The notes beneath the pieces are model-generated. The model worked only from the letters and a program-made list of their open reading frames with translations. It did not search any database and was not told the origin of the DNA. Positions 8,855 through 17,500 of a DNA stretch of 64,000 nucleotides are shown one piece after another (position 1 is the stretch's first letter; each line of letters begins with the position of its first letter). The DNA is from Brevundimonas intermedia. Lineage in GTDB: Bacteria > Pseudomonadota > Alphaproteobacteria > Caulobacterales > Caulobacteraceae. The DNA is taken from NCBI RefSeq assembly GCF_004614235.1, contig NZ_SPVH01000001.1, forward strand, positions 186,001-250,000, read 5' to 3'. Position numbers and translations under genes: made by a program.

Positions 8855-9963
8855 TGCCCTTCCCCTTCGAGATTTCCGCCACCGAAGGCCGCGCCCGCAC
8901 CGGCGTGCTGAAGACCGCACGCGGCGACATCCGCACCCCCGCCTTCATGCCCGTGGGCACGGCCGCCACGGTCAAGGCCATGACGGTGGACCAGGTCAAG
9001 GCGACCGGCGCCGACATCATCCTGGGCAATACCTATCACCTGATGCTACGCCCCGGCCCCGAGCGGATGGAGCGGCTGGGCGGCCTCCACAAATTCATGG
9101 GCTGGGACAAGCCGATCCTGACCGACAGCGGCGGCTTCCAGGTCATGTCCCTGGCCGGGATTTCGAAGGTGAAGGAAGAGGCCGTGACCTTCTCCTCCCA
9201 CATCGACGGCTCAAAACACGTCCTGACGCCCGAACGCTCGATCGAGATCCAGGCCGACCGGATCGGCGCCGACATCTCGATGCAACTGGACCAGTGCGTC
9301 TCCTGGCCGGCCGAGCGGGACGCGGCGCAAAAGGCGATGGAGCTGTCGATCCGCTGGGGCGCCCGGTCCAAGGCCCGGTTCGGCGAGCGCGAGCATCAGG
9401 CCCTGTTCGGCATCCAGCAGGGTTCGACGTTCGAAGACCTGCGTCGCCAGTCGTCGGATCAGTTGCAAGAGATCGGCTTCGACGGCTACGCCATCGGCGG
9501 CTTGGCCGTCGGCGAAGGCCACCAGGCCATGTGTGAGGTGCTGGACTATGCGCCCGAGATGCTGCCCGCCGACCGCCCCCGCTATCTGATGGGGGTGGGC
9601 AAGCCGATCGATCTGGTCGAGGCCGTCTGGCGCGGCGTGGACATGTTCGACTGCGTCCTGCCGACCCGCGCCGGCCGCCACGGCCAGGCCTGGACCTGGG
9701 ACGGCCCGCTGAACCTGAAGAACGCCCGCTTCGCCGAAGACCAGAATCCGTTGGACCCCGCCATCGACGGGCCGTCGTCGCAGTATTCAAAGGCCTATCT
9801 GCACCACCTGATCCGCGCCGACGAAATCCTCGGCAAGGTCCTGCTCAGCTGGCACAATATCGCCTTCTACCAGGCCCTGACGGCCGCCATGCGCGCCGCG
9901 ATTTCGGAAGGCCGGTTCGAACAGTTCCGCCGCGACTTCCACGCTCGCCACACGTCGAACTGA
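8854..9963 (+). CDS. tgt: queuine tRNA-ribosyltransferase (Tgt) lacking the zinc-site cysteines
   Basis: A 369-aa TIM-barrel enzyme that swaps guanine-34 for preQ1 in tRNAs with GUN anticodons. [29 protein letters not shown] (catalytic Asp) and [13 protein letters not shown] (nucleophile Asp) are all present, and the length fits bacterial Tgt. The C-terminal CxCxxC part of the zinc site (CDCPVC in many orthologues) is replaced by AIDGPSS, with no cysteine between the DPAID segment and the final SWHN histidine. Start ATG 8854 overlaps the preceding stop by one base. Confidence 0.94.
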   Translation: MPFPFEISATEGRARTGVLKTARGDIRTPAFMPVGTAATVKAMTVDQVKATGADIILGNTYHLMLRPGPERMERLGGLHKFMGWDKPILTDSGGFQVMSLAGISKVKEEAVTFSSHIDGSKHVLTPERSIEIQADRIGADISMQLDQCVSWPAERDAAQKAMELSIRWGARSKARFGEREHQALFGIQQGSTFEDLRRQSSDQLQEIGFDGYAIGGLAVGEGHQAMCEVLDYAPEMLPADRPRYLMGVGKPIDLVEAVWRGVDMFDCVLPTRAGRHGQAWTWDGPLNLKNARFAEDQNPLDPAIDGPSSQYSKAYLHHLIRADEILGKVLLSWHNIAFYQALTAAMRAAISEGRFEQFRRDFHARHTSN

Positions 9964-9965
9964 TC

Positions 9966-10271
9966 ATGCGTATCGAGAAGTCCGGCTTCCACGCCTACAA
10001 CACCTATCTGGAAGAGCCGCCCCGCGATGCGGGGAACGAAACGGCCCTGCACCGCCACGTCATCATCATCGGCGGCGACAAATATTCGTTCTTCGCCCAC
10101 TGGTCCGGCAAGTTCGCGCACAAGGGCGAGCGCATCTCCTTCGACTGGGACTGGGACCGGACCGGCGAGTTCCGCAACATCGACAAAGCGTCCTTCGAGG
10201 CCTTCGCCAAGGACGGCACGGTCCAGATCAGGGGCGACCGTAGAGACCGGCGGCGAACCTCCAGCCGTTAA
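9966..10271 (+). CDS. hypothetical protein, 101 aa
   Basis: Begins two bases after the tgt stop and so is likely part of the tgt unit. The protein is soluble and rich in aromatic and charged residues (SFFAHWSGKFAHKG, FDWDWDRTGEF) and ends in a basic tail GDRRDRRRTSSR. No family recognised. Its stop overlaps the stop of a convergent 45-aa membrane protein gene. Confidence 0.65.
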   Translation: MRIEKSGFHAYNTYLEEPPRDAGNETALHRHVIIIGGDKYSFFAHWSGKFAHKGERISFDWDWDRTGEFRNIDKASFEAFAKDGTVQIRGDRRDRRRTSSR

Positions 10272-10405
10272 ATTTCGTCGGTGAAGCCGATGATCATGCC
10301 GTCCATAAAGCCGCCGATCGCGTCTCCCAAAAGAATCTGTATCGCGTAAGCCACAAACAGGATGACGGCGATCTGCTGGAAACCGGACGGCTTGGTGCGG
10401 GACAT
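10268..10405 (-). CDS. small single-span membrane protein, 45 aa
   Basis: An open frame of 46 codons from ATG 10405 to TAA 10268-10270. The protein starts MSRTKPSGFQQIAV, carries one hydrophobic segment (about residues 12-25) and ends in GMIIGFTDEI. A GGAG Shine-Dalgarno lies about 8 bases before the ATG, which supports translation. It converges on the 101-aa gene with a few bases of overlap at the stops. Function unknown. Confidence 0.55.
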   Translation of the reverse strand: MSRTKPSGFQQIAVILFVAYAIQILLGDAIGGFMDGMIIGFTDEI

Positions 10406-10451
10406 GGCTTAACTCCAGGACGCAACACGTTCGCCGCGATGGATCAGGCTG

Positions 10452-11006
10452 TCAACGCTGCGACCGCACCGTGGGCCTGAACCAGCTGGGGGCCGCCGGC
10501 GGGGCGCAGTTTCTCTGCATCCCCATGCCCTTCAGGAAGGCGCGGCGCATCCGGCCCGACTGGATGGCGGACTGGACGTGTTTGCTGTGCTGCTCGGCGC
10601 CGCTCAGGCGGCGTATCCAGCTTCGGCCGGGAATGAAATCGGTCGCCGTGCCGCGAATGGCGTCCAGCGCCGCCTTGGCCGCCGCATCGGCGGCGCGTTC
10701 GCTCAGAAACGAGCCGTCCTGACGCGGCGGCTCGTCGGTGTCCGGTCCCAGCGCCTCGTTCAGCCGCGCCACCTCGGCGCCGATGGTGGTGCACTGGTTC
10801 AGGTTGCGCAGATCGTAGGGGTTGGCTTGCGCCTGCAACAGCACCGTCGGGATGATCTGGCGGCGCAGGTTGAAATCTTCCAGCGGCGCGGTCGCCGCCG
10901 CCGCAAACCCGGCCCCGACCTGCTCGGCGCCGCCCATGGCGGAGCGTCCGGCGTTGCAACCCGTCAGCGCGAGCGAAAGGAGGGCGGGCAGGAAGAAACG
11001 CTTCAT
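10452..11006 (-). CDS. lipoprotein, unknown function
   Basis: A 184-aa protein with a type II signal peptide: basic MKR, hydrophobic core, and lipobox LTGC with Cys17 as lipidation site. The mature part is Ala/Arg-rich and contains AALDAIRGTATDFIPGRSWIRRLSGAE, a motif of small alphaproteobacterial envelope lipoproteins that I cannot name further. It probably sits in the inner or outer membrane facing the periplasm. It is the last protein gene before the tRNA-Lys, on the same strand. Confidence 0.8.
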   Translation of the reverse strand: MKRFFLPALLSLALTGCNAGRSAMGGAEQVGAGFAAAATAPLEDFNLRRQIIPTVLLQAQANPYDLRNLNQCTTIGAEVARLNEALGPDTDEPPRQDGSFLSERAADAAAKAALDAIRGTATDFIPGRSWIRRLSGAEQHSKHVQSAIQSGRMRRAFLKGMGMQRNCAPPAAPSWFRPTVRSQR

Positions 11007-11069
11007 GGGCCGGGCTTAGATCATGCCGCGTTCTTCAATCAAAGCGTGGCCGCAGAACTGCCAGACAGC

Positions 11070-11093
11070 AAAAAGCCCGCCGAAGCGGGCTTT
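11070..11093 (-). terminator. rho-independent terminator of tRNA-Lys
   Basis: On the minus strand, directly after the tRNA, AGCCCGC and GCGGGCT form a 7-bp GC stem around a TTCG tetraloop, followed by five T residues. The hairpin starts only a few bases after the encoded CCA. Confidence 0.85.
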
Positions 11094-11096
11094 AAA

Positions 11097-11173
11097 TGGT
11101 ACGCCCTCTCGGGCTCGAACCGAGGACCCTCTGATTAAAAGTCAGATGCTCTAACCAACTGAGCTAAGGGCGC
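11097..11173 (-). tRNA. tRNA-Lys(TTT)
   Basis: The minus strand reads GCGCCCTTAGCTCAG at the 5' end, anticodon loop GACTTTTAATC with anticodon TTT (complement at about 11138-11140), the T-loop GGTTCGAGCC, and an acceptor closing in AGGGCGT-A-CCA. The acceptor pairs over 7 bp with a G-U first pair, and the CCA is encoded. A terminator follows at once. Confidence 0.96.
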
Positions 11174-11266
11174 ACCGCGCGACGTCCGGGCTGGCCGAAC
11201 CGTCGAAGGGCGCCTTCTGTTGTAATCCGGCCTTCCGGTCAAGTCCCGGTCTGCTACTCATGTGGC

Positions 11267-12349
11267 ATGCAACCGTTAAATGGCGTCCGCATCATCGAAT
11301 TCGACGGCCTGGGGCCGGTCACCTTCGCCGGCATGATGCTGGCGGACCTGGGGGCGGAGGTGGTGCGGCTGACGCGCGACGCCTCGGCGGGACCAGCCGT
11401 GTTCGACGAAGTAGGCGGGGCGGTGCTGCATCGGGGGCGGGCCTTCGTGCCAGTCGATCTGAAGTCGGCTGACCACCGTGAGCGCATTTTGACACTGATC
11501 GATGGCGCGGACGCGGTGATCGAGGGGTTCAGGCCCGGCGTCATGGAGCGGCTGGGCTATGGGCCAGAGGTGTTGCAGGCCCGGAAGCCCGCGCTGGTGT
11601 TCGGGCGAGTGACGGGCTGGGGTCAGACGGGGCCGCTGGCGAACGCCGTGGGGCATGACCTGAACTACATCGGCCTGTCGGGCGTGCTGCACGCCATGGG
11701 CGAGGCGGATCGTCCGCCCTCCCCGCCGCTGAACCTGGTGGGCGACTATGGCGGGGGGGCCATGCTGCTGGTCGTGGGCGTGCTGGCGGCGCTTGTGGAA
11801 GCGAGGACTACCGGGCGGGGTCGGGTGGTCGATGCGGCCATGACCGACGGCGCGGCCCTGCTGGGCGGACTGTTCCAGGCCCTGCGCGGTCAGGGGATGT
11901 GGAGCGAGCGGCGCGGGGCCAATCTGCTGGACGGGGGGGCGCCCTTCTATCGGTGCTACGCCTGTCGCGACGGCGGGTTCGTGGCGGTGGCGGCGCTGGG
12001 GCCCCGTTTTTATTCCGCCCTGCTCGCGGGGCTGGGGATCGACCCGGCCGAAGCGGTTCAGTACGACATCGCCGCCTGGCCCGCGTTTCAGGCGCGGCTC
12101 GCCGCCCTGTTCGCGAGCCGGGACCGTGACGACTGGAGCGCCCATTTCGCCGGGACCGAGGCCTGCGTCACGCCGATCCTCAGCCTGGGCGAGGCACCCA
12201 AACATCCGCACAATCAGGCCAGGGGGACATTCCACGACGGCCTGCCGCGACCCGCGCCCCTGTTCGACGGCAAGGCGGCGGAGCCCGGTCCAAAGACTGC
12301 GCTGACGCTGGACCAGATGGTCACAAAATGGTCCCATCGCGCGGGATGA
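11267..12349 (+). CDS. CaiB/BaiF CoA-transferase family protein, alpha-methylacyl-CoA racemase type
   Basis: A 360-aa family III CoA-transferase fold protein. GVRIIEFDGLGPVTFAGMML and FADLGAEV-like ADLGAEVVRL start the family; FGRVTGWGQTGPLA and GHDLNYIGLSGVLHAMG carry the His and Asp that act as acid/base in alpha-methylacyl-CoA racemase. The LNLVGDYGGGAMLLVVG block also points to the racemase branch rather than formyl-CoA transferase. It would epimerise 2-methyl-branched acyl-CoAs before beta-oxidation. Monocistronic by spacing. Confidence 0.88.
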   Translation: MQPLNGVRIIEFDGLGPVTFAGMMLADLGAEVVRLTRDASAGPAVFDEVGGAVLHRGRAFVPVDLKSADHRERILTLIDGADAVIEGFRPGVMERLGYGPEVLQARKPALVFGRVTGWGQTGPLANAVGHDLNYIGLSGVLHAMGEADRPPSPPLNLVGDYGGGAMLLVVGVLAALVEARTTGRGRVVDAAMTDGAALLGGLFQALRGQGMWSERRGANLLDGGAPFYRCYACRDGGFVAVAALGPRFYSALLAGLGIDPAEAVQYDIAAWPAFQARLAALFASRDRDDWSAHFAGTEACVTPILSLGEAPKHPHNQARGTFHDGLPRPAPLFDGKAAEPGPKTALTLDQMVTKWSHRAG

Positions 12350-12423
12350 CCAGCGCAGTTTTCAACGCTAAGGGAACGGCTTAGCGCGGCAGGCGTTGCA
12401 TGGACGAAGACCCGGGGACTTTC

Positions 12424-12690
12424 ATGACACGCTCGACTTTCGTTCTGGCCGCCGCCGTATTGAGCGTGTTTGCGCTCTCCGCCTGCGACGACCGTCCGTC
12501 GAGGAATGACGACGATTACGTCGAAGCGCCGGTCGAGGCTGCTCCCCCGCCGATCAAGGAAGAAACGCCGCCGCCTGCGCCCGAGGTGCAGGACCCGACC
12601 CCCACGCCCCCGCCGTCCAGCAGCCTTCCGCCTGATGAACGCACGTCGGAACAGACGGTCCAACCCGAGAGCGAGACCCTGTTCTACTAA
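12424..12690 (+). CDS. proline-rich lipoprotein, 88 aa
   Basis: The chosen ATG 12424 (MTRSTFVLAAAV) gives a clean type II signal peptide with lipobox LSAC and lipidated Cys22. An upstream ATG at 12400 would add eight acidic residues before the signal and is less likely. The mature part is short, acidic and Pro-rich (EAAPPPIKEETPPPAP, PTPTPPPSSS), as in proteins that reach through peptidoglycan. It precedes tamA by about 45 bp. No family recognised. Confidence 0.75.
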   Translation: MTRSTFVLAAAVLSVFALSACDDRPSRNDDDYVEAPVEAAPPPIKEETPPPAPEVQDPTPTPPPSSSLPPDERTSEQTVQPESETLFY

Positions 12691-12734
12691 CGAGCAGGTT
12701 TGCCGGGGGGCGCAGTTTTGACGAGAGATCGAGT

Positions 12735-14528
12735 TTGACGTTCAGGCCTAACCTGCTGGTCGCGACCCTCGCGGCCTTTTCGGCCTGCGCCCATGCAGCG
12801 GCGGCGGACCCCCGCGCCCAGATCCGCGGCGATATGGACACCGAGCTGCGCCGGGCGCTGGAACGCGCCGTGGGCGAGGTCGATGGTGCGCCCGCCAGCC
12901 GGTTCGAGGCCCGACGGCGGGCCGAAAGCGCGGTGACCTCGGCCACAGCCCTGCTGCGCTCAGAGGCCTATTACCAGCCGGTCGTGGAAGACATCGTCGA
13001 GGGCGAGGAGACGCCGGTCGCCATCGTCTCGGTCGAACCGGGTCGGCGTTTCCTTCTTACCGACCCGACCATTCAGTGGGTCGATCCCGCGCCCGAGGCC
13101 GAGGCGGCCGACAAGGCCCGGACGGCCATCGCCCTGAAGGCCGGAGACCCCGGTCGGGCGGCAGATGTCATCTCAGGCGAGGGGCGGCTGGTGGCGACCC
13201 TGGTGCGCGACGGTTACGCCGACGCCAAGGCCAATCCGCGTCGGGTGGTGGTGGACCACGCCGCCTTCACCGTCGCACCGGAATACCGGATCGCCTCGGG
13301 GGCTCTGGTGCGGCTGGACGGCGTGCGACTGTCGACACGAGGTCGGACCAATCCCGAGTGGGTCGCCGGCCTGGCGCCGTGGAACGAGGGCGACCGCTAC
13401 GACCCCGACCAGGTCGCCGAGCTGGAGCGCAGACTGCTGGACACCGGCGTCTATGACGGCATCGGCGTGGCCCTGTCGCCTCTGGATCAGGTCACCGCGG
13501 ACGGTCTGCGTCCTGTGATCGTCAGCCTGCAGGACCGGCCGCGCCGCGTGCTGGAAGCGGGCGCCACCTGGTCCACGGCCGAAGGCGCCGGGGTGGACGT
13601 GATCCAGACCCGCTACAACCGCTTCGGCCGGGCCGACACCCTGCGGCTGGAAGCGCGGCTGGCGGACATCGACAGCCGGATCGGCGCGGACCTGTCCCTG
13701 CCTCACTGGCGACGGCCCGGTCGAACGCTGAAGCTGGGCGCGGCGGTGGTGAACGAAGACACCGACGCCTATGTGCGCACAGCCCTGGTCCTCTATGCCG
13801 ACCTGCAGCAGCGCATCGGCAAGACCTCCTATTTCAACTATGGCATCGGGCTGGATGCGGGCCAGTACAGCGAGACGCGCTACGACTTCACCACCCTGCC
13901 CCCGCAGCGCGTCGACTTCGACCGCAACCTGGCGATCGTCACCGCGCGGACCAGCGCCTATATCGACCAGTCCAACGATCCGCTGAACCCGACCAAGGGC
14001 TGGCGCGTCAATCTGGCGGTGCAGCCGACGGCGGTGACGGGCGACAGCAACATCCTGTTCTTGCGCACTGAGACGCAAGGGACGGCCTATTTCCCCGTGG
14101 CCGGCGACCGAACCATCCTGGCCGGACGCATGAAGATCGGATCCATCGTCGGCGGCAGCGAGCTGAACGTGCCGTCGGATCGCCTGTTCTATTCCGGCGG
14201 CGGCGGGTCGGTGCGGGGCTATTCCTATCAGGGCGTCAATCCGCAGCTGCCGGACGGGACGCCGCGCGGGGGTCTGTCGCTGTTCGAGACCTCATTCGAA
14301 GTGCGTCAGTCGATCGGTCAGAGCTTCCAGGCCGTCGCCTTCGTTGACGCCGGTTCGGTGGGTTTCCAGGAGACGCCGAACCTGACCAACATGCGCTACG
14401 GCGCGGGCGTGGGCGTGCGCTACATGCTGCCGTTCGGGCCGATCCGGGCGGACGTGGCCGTGCCGTTGAACAAGAGTGAAGGCGACTCGGCCTTCCAGAT
14501 CTACATCAGCATCGGGCAGGCGTTTTGA
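12735..14528 (+). CDS. tamA: outer membrane autotransporter assembly factor TamA
   Basis: A 597-aa Omp85-family protein. TTG start at 12735 followed by a signal peptide (cleavage near ACAHAAAA-DPR). Residues of about 30-260 form three POTRA-like segments; the C-terminal half is a 16-strand beta-barrel with GGSVRGYSYQGVNPQL, the lid-loop RGY motif of Omp85 proteins, and it ends in QIYISIGQAF with a terminal aromatic. It overlaps tamB by 4 bases. Together TamA and TamB move proteins or phospholipids between the inner and outer membranes. Confidence 0.92.
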   Translation: MTFRPNLLVATLAAFSACAHAAAADPRAQIRGDMDTELRRALERAVGEVDGAPASRFEARRRAESAVTSATALLRSEAYYQPVVEDIVEGEETPVAIVSVEPGRRFLLTDPTIQWVDPAPEAEAADKARTAIALKAGDPGRAADVISGEGRLVATLVRDGYADAKANPRRVVVDHAAFTVAPEYRIASGALVRLDGVRLSTRGRTNPEWVAGLAPWNEGDRYDPDQVAELERRLLDTGVYDGIGVALSPLDQVTADGLRPVIVSLQDRPRRVLEAGATWSTAEGAGVDVIQTRYNRFGRADTLRLEARLADIDSRIGADLSLPHWRRPGRTLKLGAAVVNEDTDAYVRTALVLYADLQQRIGKTSYFNYGIGLDAGQYSETRYDFTTLPPQRVDFDRNLAIVTARTSAYIDQSNDPLNPTKGWRVNLAVQPTAVTGDSNILFLRTETQGTAYFPVAGDRTILAGRMKIGSIVGGSELNVPSDRLFYSGGGGSVRGYSYQGVNPQLPDGTPRGGLSLFETSFEVRQSIGQSFQAVAFVDAGSVGFQETPNLTNMRYGAGVGVRYMLPFGPIRADVAVPLNKSEGDSAFQIYISIGQAF

Positions 14529-17500
14529 CCGACACACCGCCTGAAGCCACGCCACCGGAAGTCACACCGGAAGAGACGCCCCCGACCAAGGCCGCGCGGC
14601 CCAGGAAGGCGCGGCGCGGATGGTTGAAACGCATCGCCCTGATTACCGGCGCGGTCATTGCGGGCCTGCTGGTGCTGATCGCCGCCGCCCTGGTGGGCGG
14701 GCGTTACTACATCGCCTCGGACGGTGGTCGGGAGATGGTGCTGCAGCGGCTGCAGGACCTCAAGATCAGCCGCTATGGCCGGCTGAAGGTCTATGGGCTG
14801 AAGGGCGATCTGCTTAGCGATTTCACCATCGACCGCGTCACCCTGGCCGACAGTCAGGGCGTCTGGCTGGAGGTGAACAACCTCAGCATGGACTGGTCGT
14901 ATCTGGCGCTTGTGGGCCGCAGCTTCCACGCCAACGACATCAAGGCCGAGACCGTTCGCGTCCTGCGCCGGCCTGTGGTCGAGCCGCCCAGCGGCGAGCC
15001 GCCCAGCCCGCAGCCGATCTCGGTTCGGATCGACAAGTTCTCGGCCAACATCGAACTGATGGAGGGCTTCTCCAAGGAATACGGCCGTTGGAGCGTGTCG
15101 GGGAACGCCAGCCTGCCGCGCACCGGTGCCAAGAGCGCCACCGTCAACGCCGACAGCCTGAACCGGCCTGGCGACTATCTGCGTCTGGCCGCGACCTTCG
15201 GCGGCAAGCTGGAAGACACGCGCCTGAACCTGCGCGCCAACGAGGTCCAGGGCGGCCCGCTGGCCGGCGCCCTGGGCTATTCGCCCGACCAGCCGTTCTC
15301 GGCGGTCGCGGTGCTGAACGCCGATATCGTCAACGCCCGCGTCCAGACGGGGCAGTTCGTTCCCCTGATCATCCAGGGGCATTTCGGCGACAAGGGATCG
15401 CGCGTCTCGGGCTTCGCCGATTTCAGCGGCTCGGACCTGCTGGAGCCGTTCGTCACCCGTGTCGGCCGCACGGCGCGTTTCGGCTTCGCCATGGTCCTGA
15501 CGCCGGACAAGGCCAGCCAGGGCGTGGCGTGGAAGCTCATCTCCGACAACGTCCAGTCCGAGGCGCGCGGCCTGATACGCAACGCGGACCGCAGTTCCCC
15601 GGACGGGATCACGCTGAACATCCAGACGGCGTCGCTGAGCCGACTGGTGGGGTCCGATGTCGCCGGGCCGGCCGCCTATTCCGGCCTGTTCAAGGGCGAC
15701 GCCGAGACCTGGAGCCTGAACGGTCAGGCGACGCTGCTGAACGCCAATGTCGCCAGCTATCGCGCGACCCGCATCGCCGGGCCGCTGAACGTCGCGGTCA
15801 AGAATGGCCGCATGGACTTCGACGGCGATATCCGCGCCAACGGCGGGTCGGGTGAAGGCATCATCGGCGGCCTGTTGGGTTCGGCGCCGCGCGTGCAGAT
15901 GCAGGCCGCGCGGATGAAGGACGGCGCCATACTGCTGGAGAAGGTCGATTTGCAGGGCCAGGGTCTGAGCCTGAACGGCTCGGGCTCACGCAATCTGCTG
16001 GGCGGGATGAGCTTTCGCGGCAACGCGCAACTGACCGACGCCTCACGCGTCCTGCCCGAGGCGCGCGGCGCCTTCGGCGGGCCGATCCGCGCGTCGTCGG
16101 CCCGAACGGGCGCGCCCTGGGTCCTGAACTTCGACGGGCGGGGGCGAAACCTGACCGTCGGCATGTCCGAACTGGATCGTCTGCTGGGCAAGACGCCCCG
16201 CCTGCAACTGGCGGGCAAGCTGAACGGCGGGCGAATCGAGGTCGAGCGCGGTGAACTGACCGGGGCGGCCGGTCGCGCCGGGGCCAAGGGCATCATCGAG
16301 ACGGCGGGTAATCTGAGGCTGGCACTGGACTGGAACGCGCGCGGGCCGTTCGCGGCCGGGCCGGTCGAGATCGGCGGCGACATGAATGGACGCGGCGCCC
16401 TGACCGGCACCCTGTCCCAGCCGCGCGTCGACCTGACCGCCGGCTTCCAGCAGGTGACGGCGGGCGCCCTGACGCTGAACAACGCCGATCTGACGCTGAG
16501 CTTCCGCAAGGGCGCGGATGCGTCCGACGGCCGGATCATGGTCGTCAGCGGATCGAACTATGGTCCCGCGCGCGCCTCGGGCAACTTCTTCCTGGGCGGC
16601 AAGCAGATCCGCCTGACGGATCTGGACGTGGACGCGGGCGGCGTGACGGCCAAGGGCGCCGTCGCCCTGTCGGACAATATCCCGTCCAGCGCGGACCTGA
16701 CATTCTCGGCGCGCGCCGGGGCCTTCCTGGCCTCGGGCGAGGCGAACGGCCGTGTGCGCCTGACGAACGGCGGCGGATCGGACAGCGCCATCCTGGACGT
16801 CAACGGGCGCAACGTGCGGCTGGCGGGCCAGAGCTGGATCATCCGCACCCTGGACCTGGACGGGCGCGGCACGCTGAACAACCTCCCCTTCACCCTGGCG
16901 CTGGACGTGGGCGGGCCGAACCCGGCCCAGTTCAACGGCACGGGCGTCTATTCGCGCCAGAACACCACCCACGGCCTGACGCTGCGCGGCGGCGGTCGGG
17001 TGCGCGAGGTGGCCTTCACGACCCGCAGCCCGGCCTCGATCACCTTGAACGGCGCGAACCGCACGGCCCATCTGGACCTGGGCGTCGGGGGCGGCGTGCT
17101 GCTGGCCGACCTGCGACAGGACGCGCGCACAGTCGCGGTCCAGGCCGATTTGACGCAGGTGGACCTGGGGTCGATCTCGCCCGAACTGCGCGGCAGCGTG
17201 ACAGGCCAGGTGGCCATGCGCGGCGCTGGAAGCGACCTGTCGGGAACGGCCAACATCGCGCTGCAGAACGTGCGCAGCATCGATGCGCCGCGGGGCCTGG
17301 CGGTGGACGGTCGGGTGGACGCCACCCTGGCCGGCGACCGGCTGACCATCAAGGCGACGGCGGTCGACGAGGGCGCGGTTCAGGCCTCCGCCGATGTCGT
17401 CCTGCCCGTCGAGGCCTCGGCGGCGCCGCTGCGCCTGGCCATCGCCCGGACGCGCGAGATGTCGGGCCGGGTGTCGATCAACGGTCAGATCCAGCCGATC

